Source: Lophius americanus (Eukaryota; Chordata; Actinopteri; Lophiiformes; Lophiidae). From it: a stretch of 64,000 nt of DNA. Both the position numbers and the translations under genes were made by a program. Where the stretch lies: the NCBI GenBank assembly GCA_037951165.1, contig JBBDHG010000107.1:786001-850000 (forward strand), given 5' to 3'. Under the pieces are notes generated by a model. It did not search any database. It saw nothing but the letters and a program-made list of their open reading frames with translations, and had not been told where the DNA came from. Below are positions 1 to 10,794 of the stretch, piece by piece (positions within the stretch are counted from its first letter, which is position 1; every line of letters starts with the position of its first letter).

Positions 1-3000
1 TTGCCTGCAGGGAATTTGGTGCGTGCTCAGAGTAAGAAGAAAAAAAAAATTACAAAAGTTAAAGAAAAAGAAAAAGAGAGACTGACAGAAACAAATAATG
101 TGGCATTTATACATTCTGTGAAGGTACTAGAAGTGTTAATGTGAGACCAGCAAAGACGTCTTTGTGCCGTTGCTCACCTGTGGGATGCTTTCTCATTAAT
201 TCAGTGAGATAATCAGCAACTGAAACAGACCGTTGGGACTTCATCTAGAGCCGGAACCAACAAAACATCTATCAGACAGTGCTTTCATCTGCCACAGTGG
301 GTTCCCAGTTTTTCATTTGGTAAAATATAGGAAACCTCCACGAGGTTGTCGGCGTTTTGTCTGTCGTCTGCCTGCGGACTGAGCGTTCTCTGGGGTCTCT
401 GCTTCTTCTTCTTATAGAGTGATAATGGGTGAAATGATAACTACAAAGAGCCCAAGGAGTCTCATTTCAGACATTTGCTAAGAATGGGGAAATAGGAAGA
501 ATGAGGATGGGCAGATATTCAGTTTGGCGATGTGGCTGGAGGAGGTCTGGTCTGTGTGTGTGTGAGTGTGTGTGCGTGACAGCCTGAGAGGAGGTAAACA
601 AGGAGGGATGATCAGCTGGGAGCTCCAGAGCACAAGAAAATGGAATGAAAGCTAAGGAAAAACAAGAATTTCACTAGATCCATCACTGAAGGGGCAGTTT
701 GATCTGGGAACTTGCTGACAAGAGAACTGGTGTTGGTAGACGGCAGCAGATGATGAGGATTAGGGGAGACAGGAAGCAGGTGTTGGACTACGCCTCCACA
801 CAGAATCAAGGACGCAAGAAGAGGCGTAGAGAGACAGGAAGAAAAAAAAACGTACAAGAGAAACACTGGATCACGGTAGGGGCCGTGAGAATTATTGATT
901 ATCTTGTACACAGCTGCACTTCCACTCGTTCGTTATGTACTCCCGCAAAATACAATATATAGATTTGTTCATCTAACTCTATACGTTGGTTGTGTGTCAG
1001 CTGGGATGGGCTCCAGGCCCCTCTGCCACCTACCCAGAGTAAGCATTTATAGAAGATAAGGGAATGCGTAAAAAGGAAGCTATTACTAATAATATTCTCT
1101 TCAACATCATTGGATTAAAGGCATTTCTGTTGTTGTGGGTTATTATGATTTGTTTCTAAATTGGTTTTTGTGTTCTCATAATAAAAATGTCACTCTCACA
1201 CTTTGAACAGCTTTAATTCTCAGCCTCGTCTCTAGTACCTCAAAATAATAATTATTCAAAAAATAATTGTGATCTCACCTTGAGTTTCTTTTTTAAAGCT
1301 TCGCTTGAAACACACTCAAAATAATCTTAAAAATACCTCCAAAACTGTCACATGTATTTGCCTAACCTTGGTGTCTACGGACTGATGGGACCTAAAATAA
1401 TTTACTTTCACTGTCAGTATCAATGTACCTGTTGGTGTTAGTAATCAGGGATTAAACTCAAAGAATACCGACGTTTCTATAAAAACATGATTTTTTCTTC
1501 TCGGACAGAAAACACAATGACATCATTATATTACAGTACCACCATAAATCAAAACAAACAAAAACTCTCAGCATGACTGCATCACAGGTAGACAAATATA
1601 GACATGCTGAAACATACTGAAGATTTAGATGTGTGAAGGTGTTCACAGGGTGTGTTTCCATGGTAACAGTGTACTGACAATGAGGTCTGACTGTGTAATA
1701 AGCATGGAGTGTTTCACAGTTTGCATTCTGTTTCTGTACGTGACAATAATGAATTGCCCCGTCTCGCTGTCTGCTCTTTAATCCCATTGAGCTGCTTTTC
1801 CATCTACTCTTTGGGAGGGTGTTTATCTGTCTTGCTTCAGGCCATCTTCACTTCATCTTCCTCAAAAGTGAGAGAGTCTGACAGATGAGGAGGTGGAGGT
1901 TGTGGATGGCCAGGAGCCAAAGTTTCTCCTGGATCCATCAGCTTCCACATGGTGAGATCACCAGAGAGGAAGAACAACGCTTAAGCACGCATGCGCTGGT
2001 GTATCTGTCGGTCAGATGCTCTATAACTTATTGAGCAGTTTTAGGACATATTTTTAACACACCTTCTAGATCTTGATTGATTTAAATCTTTTCTTTTAAC
2101 CGGGTAAAGAATGCTAACATTTCAGACCGTCTGTCAAGATGCCAATATCCATCACCTGCCGTGGCTAAGAAAAATTGCTTGTTATTAGCCTTGGTTGCTA
2201 ACTTATCACGGCGGGAACAGCGCTGTGATATTGAGAGAAGACAACTCACAAACTGCAATCTGACAATCTGAGGGCTGAGCGCTGCAATAGGTCCACCTGT
2301 TGGAGCCTTGAGTTTAAATTTTCACTTCTGACTTCCCCTATTGAAGTCACTGCTAATTAATCCAAAACAAAGCTATGGACTCCAATGTAGAGCATCTGCT
2401 TAGTGTTGAAACTACAGCAACCGCCTCCATCTACAGCTAGACGCAAACTTTTAAAGTTCTTATGCATCTGGCCTTCTTTTATTCCTGCATCCAAACCCTC
2501 CCATAAACAGACAATGAATCCACTCGCCTGCCCATCTGGAAGCTTCCACTATGCACTGGCATGGGCGGAATGATCCGCTCTTTACCAGACCCGGGCAGCC
2601 GAAAAGTTAGTTTACACCATCATCTTTGGCCCGACACAAGCGGCTCCTGATGCCTCTGATCCAGGTGGCCTGTGACTGTCTGTGTGACCCATGAAAGCCA
2701 GAACCCGCTCTTAGCTTCCTTCGACAAGTCCGTTGTCAAAACAATATTGAGCTCAAAACATCCTCCACTTGGTAGCTCAATGCTAACAGCTGTTTGCGCA
2801 TTGGGTCGAACCACATAGAGAAGTTCTAGACACGTGTTTTTATGTTGCGGTAATACTGACTGTATTCAATAAGAAAAGAAATGCTTCCATCCGGAAGTTT
2901 ATGTGGCCGCTATCTCGCTTGGACATGCGAAGGTGGAAAACTAGACTGTTGGCTCTCACTATCTGCTGAATTATTTCCTGAAGGGAGCCAAAAGGCTTCA

Positions 3001-3360
3001 ACCACCTCACTCAAAAGAAACCAGCATCAGACTTACAAATAGTGCTGAGCTTCCGGTGTGTACGCCCATTTGAGCCGCTGGGGCAGACGGAAGTGAAGTG
3101 GCTGTTTATGAAGACGGCGGCCCTTCATGCCATAACAACAGCTGAATGTTAGGAGGAGCTCCACGCTTTGTCAGGGAGCCAGGCGTGAATGCGCTGGCAT
3201 GCAGATGGGTCAGGAGTCACCCTCTGGAAAAATCCATTGTTCCTACCTAGGCGATTGTCTCCGTATGATGCCAACCAAACCATTGACATGGCAGCGTTCC
3301 ATCCCCCAGGATCATCAGGGGAGCAAGAGAGACCACCAGATGTGTTGTGCTAGGTAAGGA
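1..3360. other. Intergenic, no gene seen
   Basis: Short open frames here have no family motif. A degraded GT repeat sits at 550-578. A fragment at 990-1065 (CAGCTGGGATGGGCTCCAG then agataaggg) matches the tail motif common in fish SINE/LINE 3' ends. Region 2260-3240 has a repeat-like texture but I cannot name it. Confidence 0.5.
990..1065 (+). repeat. Fish SINE/LINE-type 3' tail fragment
   Basis: The string CAGCTGGGATGGGCTCCAGG, followed by ACCTACCCAGAGTAAGC and a degraded gataag motif, is a diverged copy of the 'cagctgggataggctccagc ... ggataagcgg' tail seen across fish genomes. A reverse-oriented relative occurs at 9405-9470. Confidence 0.55.
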
Positions 3361-3361
3361 C

Positions 3362-3440
3362 ACTTAAGATAAGATAAGATAAGATAAGATAAGATAAGAT
3401 AAACCTTATCTTATCGGCTTGGCTTATCTTATCTAAGGCC
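3362..3440. repeat. (AAGAT)n / (ATCTT)n pentanucleotide inverted repeat
   Basis: Seven or so AAGAT units run from 3366 to about 3402, then CTTATCTTATC, a short GGCTTGG spacer and CTTATCTTATCTAAGG. The left arm start (CTTAAGATAAGATAAG) and right arm end (CTTATCTTATCTAAG) are almost exact reverse complements, so the block can fold into a long hairpin or cruciform. Confidence 0.9.
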
Positions 3441-3639
3441 AACTTGTGTGAGACAGAATCTCGCTGCACTGTTGAAACATAGACTCTGTCATTGGGTTGT
3501 GGATGAGGTCTTAGAGTAGTTCAGCTGTATCATCTGATATGAGCCCTTCATAGAGGTAGAAAATGTATATAGAGTTAGAAAATATGGACAGTTTTCACGT
3601 ATTCAGAGCATAAAGAACAGGAAGAGGTGGTGCTATCTT

Positions 3640-4190
3640 TGTTAAAGCATGTTTCCCGTTGTCAGTGCTAATCTCATCTTTTGTTCCAAAAGACTTTGAA
3701 TGTCTGGCTGTGTCAGTAAATCTTGGGGTAAAAACATCAGTAACAGCGATCGAGCTTGTAGACCCCCTTCAGCTCTCCCCCAGGCCATTGTCAACGTATT
3801 AGACATATTTTCTCCCTATACAGCTACAGAGTTGATAATCATGAGCGATTTTAAACTTTGATTGAGTAAAATACGTTAAACGGTTTCTGTGATCTAAACT
3901 CAACGCCGTAAATAACCCATGAAACGGGTCCAAATGGGAAACGGAGCTCCAAATCCTCTTTGCTAGACATTATTCTCACCGATATTCCCCAGAGAAATTC
4001 ATCCAAAGATTTTAGTGACAGCTGGCCAACTTTCCTTTTTAGCAGAACCTATAACCTTAATTAATATTGCTGCTTTTCGGTCAGGCTTTTACATAGTTAT
4101 TATTTTATTTCTTAATTGGTGCTTTTATCTGCTTTTACTTTGTAGCACTTTGAGATTCGATCCAAATGTAAAGCGCGTTATAATTAAATG

Positions 4191-4221
<31 letters not shown>

Positions 4222-4990
4222 TGCTTCTATTAGAAATATGAAGTTATGTGAAGTTATGTAGAACAAAGCCACTAATCATATCTTAAAGGTATGTCAGGAC
4301 TGTTGACTCTCAGGGGTTTCTACATGATGTAAACATGTGTGGTTTAGATAGAGTGACGCTCCCACCAGACCTGCTTTTAATGCTGTCACTGACAAACAGG
4401 CTTCTTGAAGAGAATACGGATTATGGACGGGCTCACTGTCTCAAATAATTACCAAGAGGAACTCAGCATGGGCTACTGCAGAGAAAAACAAGCTGCATAA
4501 GAGAGGATTTCGTCACGGGAGTGGTGAAATAGATGCACTGTTCAGATCAGGAAAGCTAAATCTACATTTTATCCTCACAACGGAGGGCCGGTATCCCAGC
4601 TAAATTATGGAAAACAATTCAGCCGGTAAAGAATAATTCCACCCCTCCAGTTACTGTCTGACTGTGGTCCCATAGATGACAGCGTAGATATTTGTAATGC
4701 TTTTAATTCTCTTTTTATTAAAAATATTGCTACCTCAGGACAGCATAATTATCAGACATCTATCAATCAGGAAGGAGCCTTCAAGTGGTGGGACTCCTTA
4801 TAGTTTCTCTTTCAGCCTACTTTCTGAGTCGGACGTTAGCGAAGCTCCTTTGAGGATTGACTCAAAAAAGTCTACTGGTGCCGACCGGTTTGGCCCCAGT
4901 CTTTGAGGGACAGCTGCCTCAGTCATAGCTGACAAATATATTTAGGTTGTCTCTAAAAATGGCATCATTGGAGAGTGGATAGGAGAAAGT
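3640..4990 (+). mobile_element. L2/Maui-like LINE, broken, in two or three pieces
   Basis: At 3838-4015 a frame-damaged endonuclease C-terminus is readable: a degraded (M)SDF motif, then KSSLLDIILTDIP. At 4080-4219 comes the typical 3' end of this family, TAGCACTTTGAGATTCGATC, AATGTAAAGCGCG and an (ATT)n tail. From about 4380 to 4990 the region between endonuclease and RT is visible, including KSTGADRFGP and a continuation of the expected RT N-terminus. Having a 3' tail before the RT-proximal segment means two overlapping insertions or a rearrangement. Stops and frameshifts are many, so it is dead. The element's 3' end also appears reversed at 58912-58990. Confidence 0.8.
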
Positions 4991-5039
4991 CACTTCTGAC
5001 CCAGAAGAAAATCAAAACTTGTCTGAACTTACCCACAAC

Positions 5040-5430
5040 ACACCTCGATGACTTTTTGGAGCTACTGGGAGATTCTTTTCCTGAATGATGAGAGGGGAGT
5101 TGAACTGTTTGAAGACAGTTCCATGGGGTGTCAACCAAACGAGCATTCCACTAGAAGAACATCAGATCTACGGTCAAACATTGAAGTGGAAGTGGAATGT
5201 TGTGGAGATTCTCTGCTGCTTCAGCACCAGGACGATTCTCCACCACTGTCGAGAAGATGCATCCTGCTCAAGGAGAATGTCAGGTCATCAATCTGAGAGA
5301 GATAGACCAACTGTGAATGGATCTTAAAGAATAAAGTTCTGGAATGGTCTGGTCAATGTCTGGACCTGAACCCCACTGAGGTGCTGTGGTGGGCTCTGAG
5401 AAGTCGTACAGTCTCTTTAACTCACCAAAG
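5040..5430 (+). pseudogene. Tc1/mariner transposase fragment
   Basis: Decayed catalytic part of a Tc1-type DDE transposase. One frame reads NQTSIPLEEHQ (from an ancestral KPNTAFHEKN-like motif) and a remnant of the PTVKHGGGS motif. After a frameshift, VLEWSGQCLDLNPTEVLWW covers the second catalytic Asp and LNPIE-like box. There are no terminal repeats and the frame is broken, so it is inactive. It directly follows the LINE debris at 3640-4990. Confidence 0.85.
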
Positions 5431-5439
5431 ACACTCAGT

Positions 5440-8400
5440 AAATCTCCTGCTCTTCTCTCTGCTTCTCCATCAGCACTCTCAAAGCAGATAGTAAATCCAT
5501 CACGATCGTGTACCGTTTATAAATCAAACTCTGTGAAGTCCTGACAGCTCGATCCACAATCATGATCTGCCGCAGGGGAAAAAGTTATTAGCGTATTTGA
5601 CAAAACTGTCTATTTGTAGACAAATACAATATTTAGCGTTGGATGCCTGGCTGAAAATGATTATTACCTCCTCCACCCGTTTCCTCTGATGGATGCTTGT
5701 TGGTTGATCTGTTTGCAACGATTCTATTAATAGCATTTGATAACATGTTTTCTTTCAGGCTTGAGAAATGACCAATTAGATTTTTGTTTCATCAAGTCTG
5801 AGCTGCGCCGGCGGAGCTGCTGACGGCTGTCTACTTTTGAGCGGCTCACAAACGCCTGATTGAATTATAAATCAAATGTAACTCCGTCCGCTGCACTGAC
5901 TTGTCATTTTCTGGTCTTAGTTTATACGTTTTGAAGTTCTATTCCCAGCAGAAATTATTTGAGAATCCTTCTGGGGGGCCTTTTTATTTTTTTGTGTTGC
6001 TTTCACTTTATTTAACATCATACTGCATTTCCTCTGACCTACTTTCTCTTTGACAGATCTGCTGTCCTTCCCGTTTTGTTGCTTTGAAGCAGCTGTCTGA
6101 AGTCACTGGGCAAGAAACGGTCTGGTGACGGATGGGATCCGACTTCATCTTCTTTTACATTATTTGGAATTTAAGGTTAATAGAGTATCCAGAAGGAGAG
6201 ACTGGTATAGTTGGAGGAATTGCAGATGAAGAAGAAGAAGAAGAAGAAGAAGGGGGCTGTTTCTGTCAATCATTCGGGTTCAATTGCCTCAAATAGACTC
6301 AAGAAGCGGGACTGCTGGGGCAAATTTTACCATCAATATGGTGATATGTGAGGAAATGGATTCTGGGAACTGTGATGTTTGAGTGCGCAAACTATGTGAC
6401 AGTTAGGGGCTTGCATAAAAAATTGAAGGCCTTGCAATCTATCGCACGTTGTTGTGGAGAAAGAGGCTTGGAAATTGAAAGTCACTTTGTGTACCTCTGC
6501 TGCTGTGCACCTGCTGATGAGTCCATTCATAAGTCAGCCAGCCTCCTCGACATCCACTTCAAAAAAAAGACTTTAGGACCCCACATCAAACAGCAATTAT
6601 TCTGCTGCCTTGTGTGGAAGCGAAATAGAGTTCGCCTCAGTTTGTTATATGAAGTTGCTCCTTGAAATAGTAGTCGGGGTTCAGGTGTTGATGGTTTGAC
6701 AAACAGACTGCATGAGCCGCGTTAGATCTCTCCTTACCGTCTGGATGACTTCCACATCTCTGTGATACAATCGCACTGGGATTGATGACTGTGGATTCAC
6801 TTAGAGCAGCCCAGGAGGACTCTGATTGGCCGTGTTTAATCAGAGGTATTAGGACTAATTATTCATGGAGTGTTATGCAACTCAGATGTTTTGAAGGCAT
6901 CTAACAAACTTCAGAAAAACCAAGGTAAAAATCATCAGACACATTAGAGATTCATTTAAAAATCATCATTCATGTTTACTTCTTCTCTTTCACTGAATCA
7001 TTTCCACAGGCAGCAATAAAAGCCAGAAACATTTTCATTCTATTTTTCAAGTTACAGCTAAAATCATCTTCAGTTTTAAATATATATAAATAGCTGATTT
7101 AGCTAATTTCTCATTTTTCTACCTTGACTGTGTAGAATCTTGTACTTACCCGGGTGTTTTCAGATTCTTCTTTTGTTATATTCTTTAATGACGGCCACCT
7201 CGGCTCCGCCAACATAGCAAAAGGGTTTACTCCTGATGTCATAAAACCGACACTTTAACTCCCACATGTCTCGAAGGTCCCCTGATTTTGGATTCAGCCA
7301 TTCGTTCAGCATCTCTTCAAAGGGTTTGCTTAAAGACTTTTCAAGTGACTGGATAAACGCTGACCCAGGTATGGGGAGAAGACCTGGTGGTTGCAGGTGT
7401 AGATTGACGGACTGGCTGTTGCAGTGCATTCTGGGATTTGTAGTGTCCTTGTTGTTTGTTCTGTATACGATCAGCCCTGTTATTGTAGTAATTAGATATT
7501 GTCTCACAGGCTGAATATCTGCAATATCTGACCCGCGAGATGAGGGTTTGACATTTGTGATCTAGAGGCACATGGAGGTCAACTACAACATCAGCGACCT
7601 TCAAGTGCGAAAATGATGGTCCACAAATGCTTCATTATTCTGCCGTGTGGGGGATTCAGACTACCAGACACCAGTTTACATCTCAATTGTTTCAGAAGTC
7701 AGGCCTGCAGATGAGCGTCTTCTTCTCAAAGTACAAAAAAATACTAATTCATCATCTTCTTCTCTGTTGGTTTTAAGGAGCAAAGCATTTCACAAATGTC
7801 TTTCTGCTACCAGAACCTAAAAACATAAAAATGTGAAAAGGTCTCCATGCAACCAGAGAGCTTTTCAAAGCTATATTTAGTATTTTCCTAAGTCACGTAC
7901 TATAGCTAACAATATGCTCCTATATACTATATATAACAATATAATGGTATAATATTGTTTTTTTATAGAGGTACAAAGCACCAGGGATGTAACCTTGCTC
8001 CTGTTCGGACATGACTTGCTGCCAGTCTTTGACCTCTGTGACCTCTACAGGAGTCCACGTCCTTTAAAAACGTCCATTCAAGGATCCTTTAAAAACCAGC
8101 AGGGCTTCCATTGATTGCTTTGGAAGTTACTATCCACTGCAGACCAGAAACACCCAACAAGACCTGCAGTTCTGTTTAATGCTGCGTCCCGTTTCCCCGG
8201 ATGAGCTGAGTTATTAACCAGATGAACAAAAATGTCTTTATCTGGCTCTGAACCTTTAATGAAAACTTTCCTGATACAGATTCGTTGGGATCCATCCAGT
8301 AGTGCTTGTATAATCCTGTTAACATAAAAGAATCGACCACAAACAAGTGTTTCCTGTGTGACAGAGGCAACAGCACTTAAACCAAGGACCCCCACAGATT

Positions 8401-9190
8401 GTTGAGGATTCCAGGTAGACAATCCTTGAACGCAGAACTCTAACCTGATTAATGCAAAGAGCCAGATTGGATTTCTGAAACTAATTCAAGTGTGTGAGAG
8501 AGTGGAGGACGGAGACAAACAAGGAGACCGCAGAGAGTGGAGCTGGCAGGGAACCGGGAAACAAACAACTGAGGTGCGTCGGAGAGAAGGGGATTTAGAG
8601 ATAATGTGAGCAGAAGAGTGAGGTTTATTTAAGCCTCATCATTGGCCCATCGTTAGTCTTCTTTAGTTTGTGCCTTTAAATTTCATGCAGTTGTTATCAA
8701 AGAGTTTGTTACATGGTGGTTCTGTAATATAAGGATATTATATTATATATACAAATAACAGATAAAAAACATATAGTAGCAGGAACAATATTACTAACAT
8801 TGATAATAAATGATTTTAGGTCCTACTTGTCCGTAGACGCCATGGTTATTCAAATGCACCTGAAAGCTGTGGAGCTATTTTAAATTTATTTAAGGGATGT
8901 AATTCAAGCAAGGATTAACTCAAAATAACCAATGAGCAGAAGTCGAGAGGATGAAAGTGAGTGCAGGATAATTTTTTAATATTATTTTGAGGCACAGGAG
9001 ACGAGGCTCAGAGTCAAGTCAAAGCTGCTGAAATTGTGAGAGTGACATTTTCATTATCAGAACACAAAAACTAATTTAGAAACAAATCATTTTTTCCCCC
9101 ACAGAAATAGAAACACCTTTCAGCCAATTATTTCAAAGAGAATATTAAAAGTCACGTTTTTCTTTTTTTATCCATCCATCCTCTGTCTAT
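5440..9190. other. Intergenic, no gene seen
   Basis: A (GAA)n run lies at 6224-6250. Region 5690-5900 is repeat-poor, with homeobox-like core strings (CAATTAGATTT, TTATAAATCAAATG), and could be regulatory. Frames on both strands at 7160-7600 and 8078-8422 are open for 80-115 codons but match no family I know. The sequence from 7620 to 9190 is AT-rich and unassigned. Confidence 0.45.
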
Positions 9191-9194
9191 AACC

Positions 9195-9400
9195 GGCAGC
9201 TGGGTGGCTCAGTGGGTTACACCACGGACTTGTGTCCAGGAGACTTTGGGGTTTGAATCCCATTCAAAAGAGGGCGTGGCAGAACTCCAGTGTGGACCCT
9301 TAGGCTTAGTCCTACCAGCATTCCCAAGCCCGGATAAATGGGAGGGCTGTGTCGGGTTGGGCATAACCCCTAAAAAGGGAAATAGCTGAAAGAAGTGACT
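9195..9400 (+). mobile_element. tRNA-derived SINE
   Basis: The head holds an exact RNA polymerase III A box, TGGCTCAGTGG (9205-9215), and about 40 bases on a near-consensus B box, GGTTTGAATCC, one base off GGTTCGANTCC. GACTTGTGTCCAGGAGAC lies between them. The tail (GTGTGGACCCTTAGG ... ATAGCTGAAAGAAGTG) is not tRNA and resembles the body of fish tRNA-derived SINEs. There is no mature-tRNA fold with an acceptor stem, so it is not a working tRNA gene. Confidence 0.75.
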
Positions 9401-9404
9401 TGCT

Positions 9405-9472
9405 TGATGTCCCTTATCTCTAACAGTTTACTCTGGGTAGGCTCAAAGGGGCCTTGAGCTAATCCCATCTAA
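9405..9472 (-). repeat. Reversed SINE/LINE tail fragment
   Basis: Read on the minus strand it gives GGATTAGCTCAAGGCCCCTT, CTACCCAGAGTAAAC and GATAAGGGAC, paralleling the plus-strand fragment at 990-1065. It abuts the SINE in opposite orientation, so two insertions are juxtaposed. Confidence 0.55.
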
Positions 9473-9474
9473 CA

Positions 9475-10560
9475 ACCAGCCAACCAATAGAGGTATATAA
9501 ACACATCTAGAGTCCACTCTTTACTTGTAGAGGGGCCGAGAGAGCAGCACAGTTCTCTTTCAGTGCCTTCAGTGGTGGATCTGGTGATGTTCTTGTTTTT
9601 GTTTAACTTCCATTCACGTATTGTTGTCTTGTGCTCAGGACCTCCCAGTTGATCATCCCTCCTGGTTAGCCCCCTCTCAGGCGGTACCAGCCACACACAG
9701 ACCCTGCCTCCTCCAGCCTCATCTCCAGCCTGACATCCCCATTCGTACCACTTTCCCATTTGTATGCAAATGTCTAAAATGAGACTCGTGGCTATTTATA
9801 GTTCTCCCCTGTTTTATTATCACCTGGTTGCACTGCATCTCATTATTAACTTTGCTGAGAAGATGACTTCGAAAAACCTTCAATTTCTCCAGAACCTAGA
9901 GGTGAACGGGAACGAATATCCTTCCTGGACAGGAAATCTTTGAAGCTCTGCCAACTGACAGACGACTGCGGTCTGCACCAGAACCTGTTGAGAAAACAGC
10001 CGTTTCTTACTCATAAAAATACAGCAAAATATCCTAAGACTATAAATGCTCAGAAGATCTTATGTGGAAGGATGGAGGAATAATCTACTTAGAGAAACCG
10101 AACTTCAGAAGGTTGGAAGGATCTTTCAAACGGTTTATCAGTGACGGAGCTGCTCACTCCTGTCAGAGCGTCCTGCTATGAGTGAGACAGGCTGTAAAAT
10201 AGAGACATAAGACATCTGTCAGACAGAAGCACAATGAAATTACAAAGAAACTCCCTGAAATAAAGAAAAACTATTTCAAGATAATACGTTTAAAAAAAAA
10301 AAACGCTGTAAAAGATAAAATAAAGAATAATTTAAAAGTTTAGAAAGTTGACTAAAATGCCTGGAAAGTGAAAAAATACTTAAAGTGCAATCCATTGAGA
10401 GGATGAATATGTGGCAAATATGCTGTTTATCCGGTTACTGTTGAGTGGAGAGGTGGGAGTGTAAATAAGTTTGAGCTTCATTTTAACGGCCCGGGACAAA
10501 AAGCAGTTTTTCAGTCTCAGAACACCAGGCTGTCAGGTTTTTCAACTCATCTCTGTTAGC
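9475..10560. other. Intergenic, no gene seen
   Basis: No coding motif. AT-rich around 10250-10400 with A-runs. No tandem array. Confidence 0.45.
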
Positions 10561-10564
10561 CGAC

Positions 10565-10790
10565 TCCCATCACTGCCGGAGATCAGGCCCACGATGTGGT
10601 GTCAGCTGCAAACTTGATGATGGTGTTTGTTGCATGGACAGTTGGACTGTCATGGGTAAAATAAATCATAAATAAGAAGGCTCAGCACACATCTCTGTGG
10701 CACACCGGATTTCAGGGTGATGGTGGAGGATGTGTGTTTCCCTAACCTGACAGTCAGGGAGTCCAGGGTCCAGTTGCATACATACGATGC
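10565..10790 (-). mobile_element. LINE reverse-transcriptase fragment (CR1/Rex1-like clade)
   Basis: On the minus strand one frame reads LTVRLGKHTSS, then SGVPQRCVLS, the RT motif normally GVPQGCVLSP. It continues to remnants of the ADD region (KFADDT-like, degraded) and VVGLIS-like text. It is a short 5'- and 3'-truncated piece with stops. Confidence 0.75.
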
Positions 10791-10794
10791 CCCG

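Noticed and set aside
7160..7604. Two overlapping minus-strand frames of 87 and 115 codons as a gene
   Set aside because: No family motif or splice context. It could be part of an unrecognised transposon, but I cannot support that.
8078..8422. A 114-codon minus-strand frame
   Set aside because: No recognisable domain, a shadow frame is also open, and the surroundings look like repeat debris.
9200..9262. A functional tRNA gene
   Set aside because: A and B boxes are present, but no complete acceptor or anticodon stem can be drawn and the body continues as a SINE tail.
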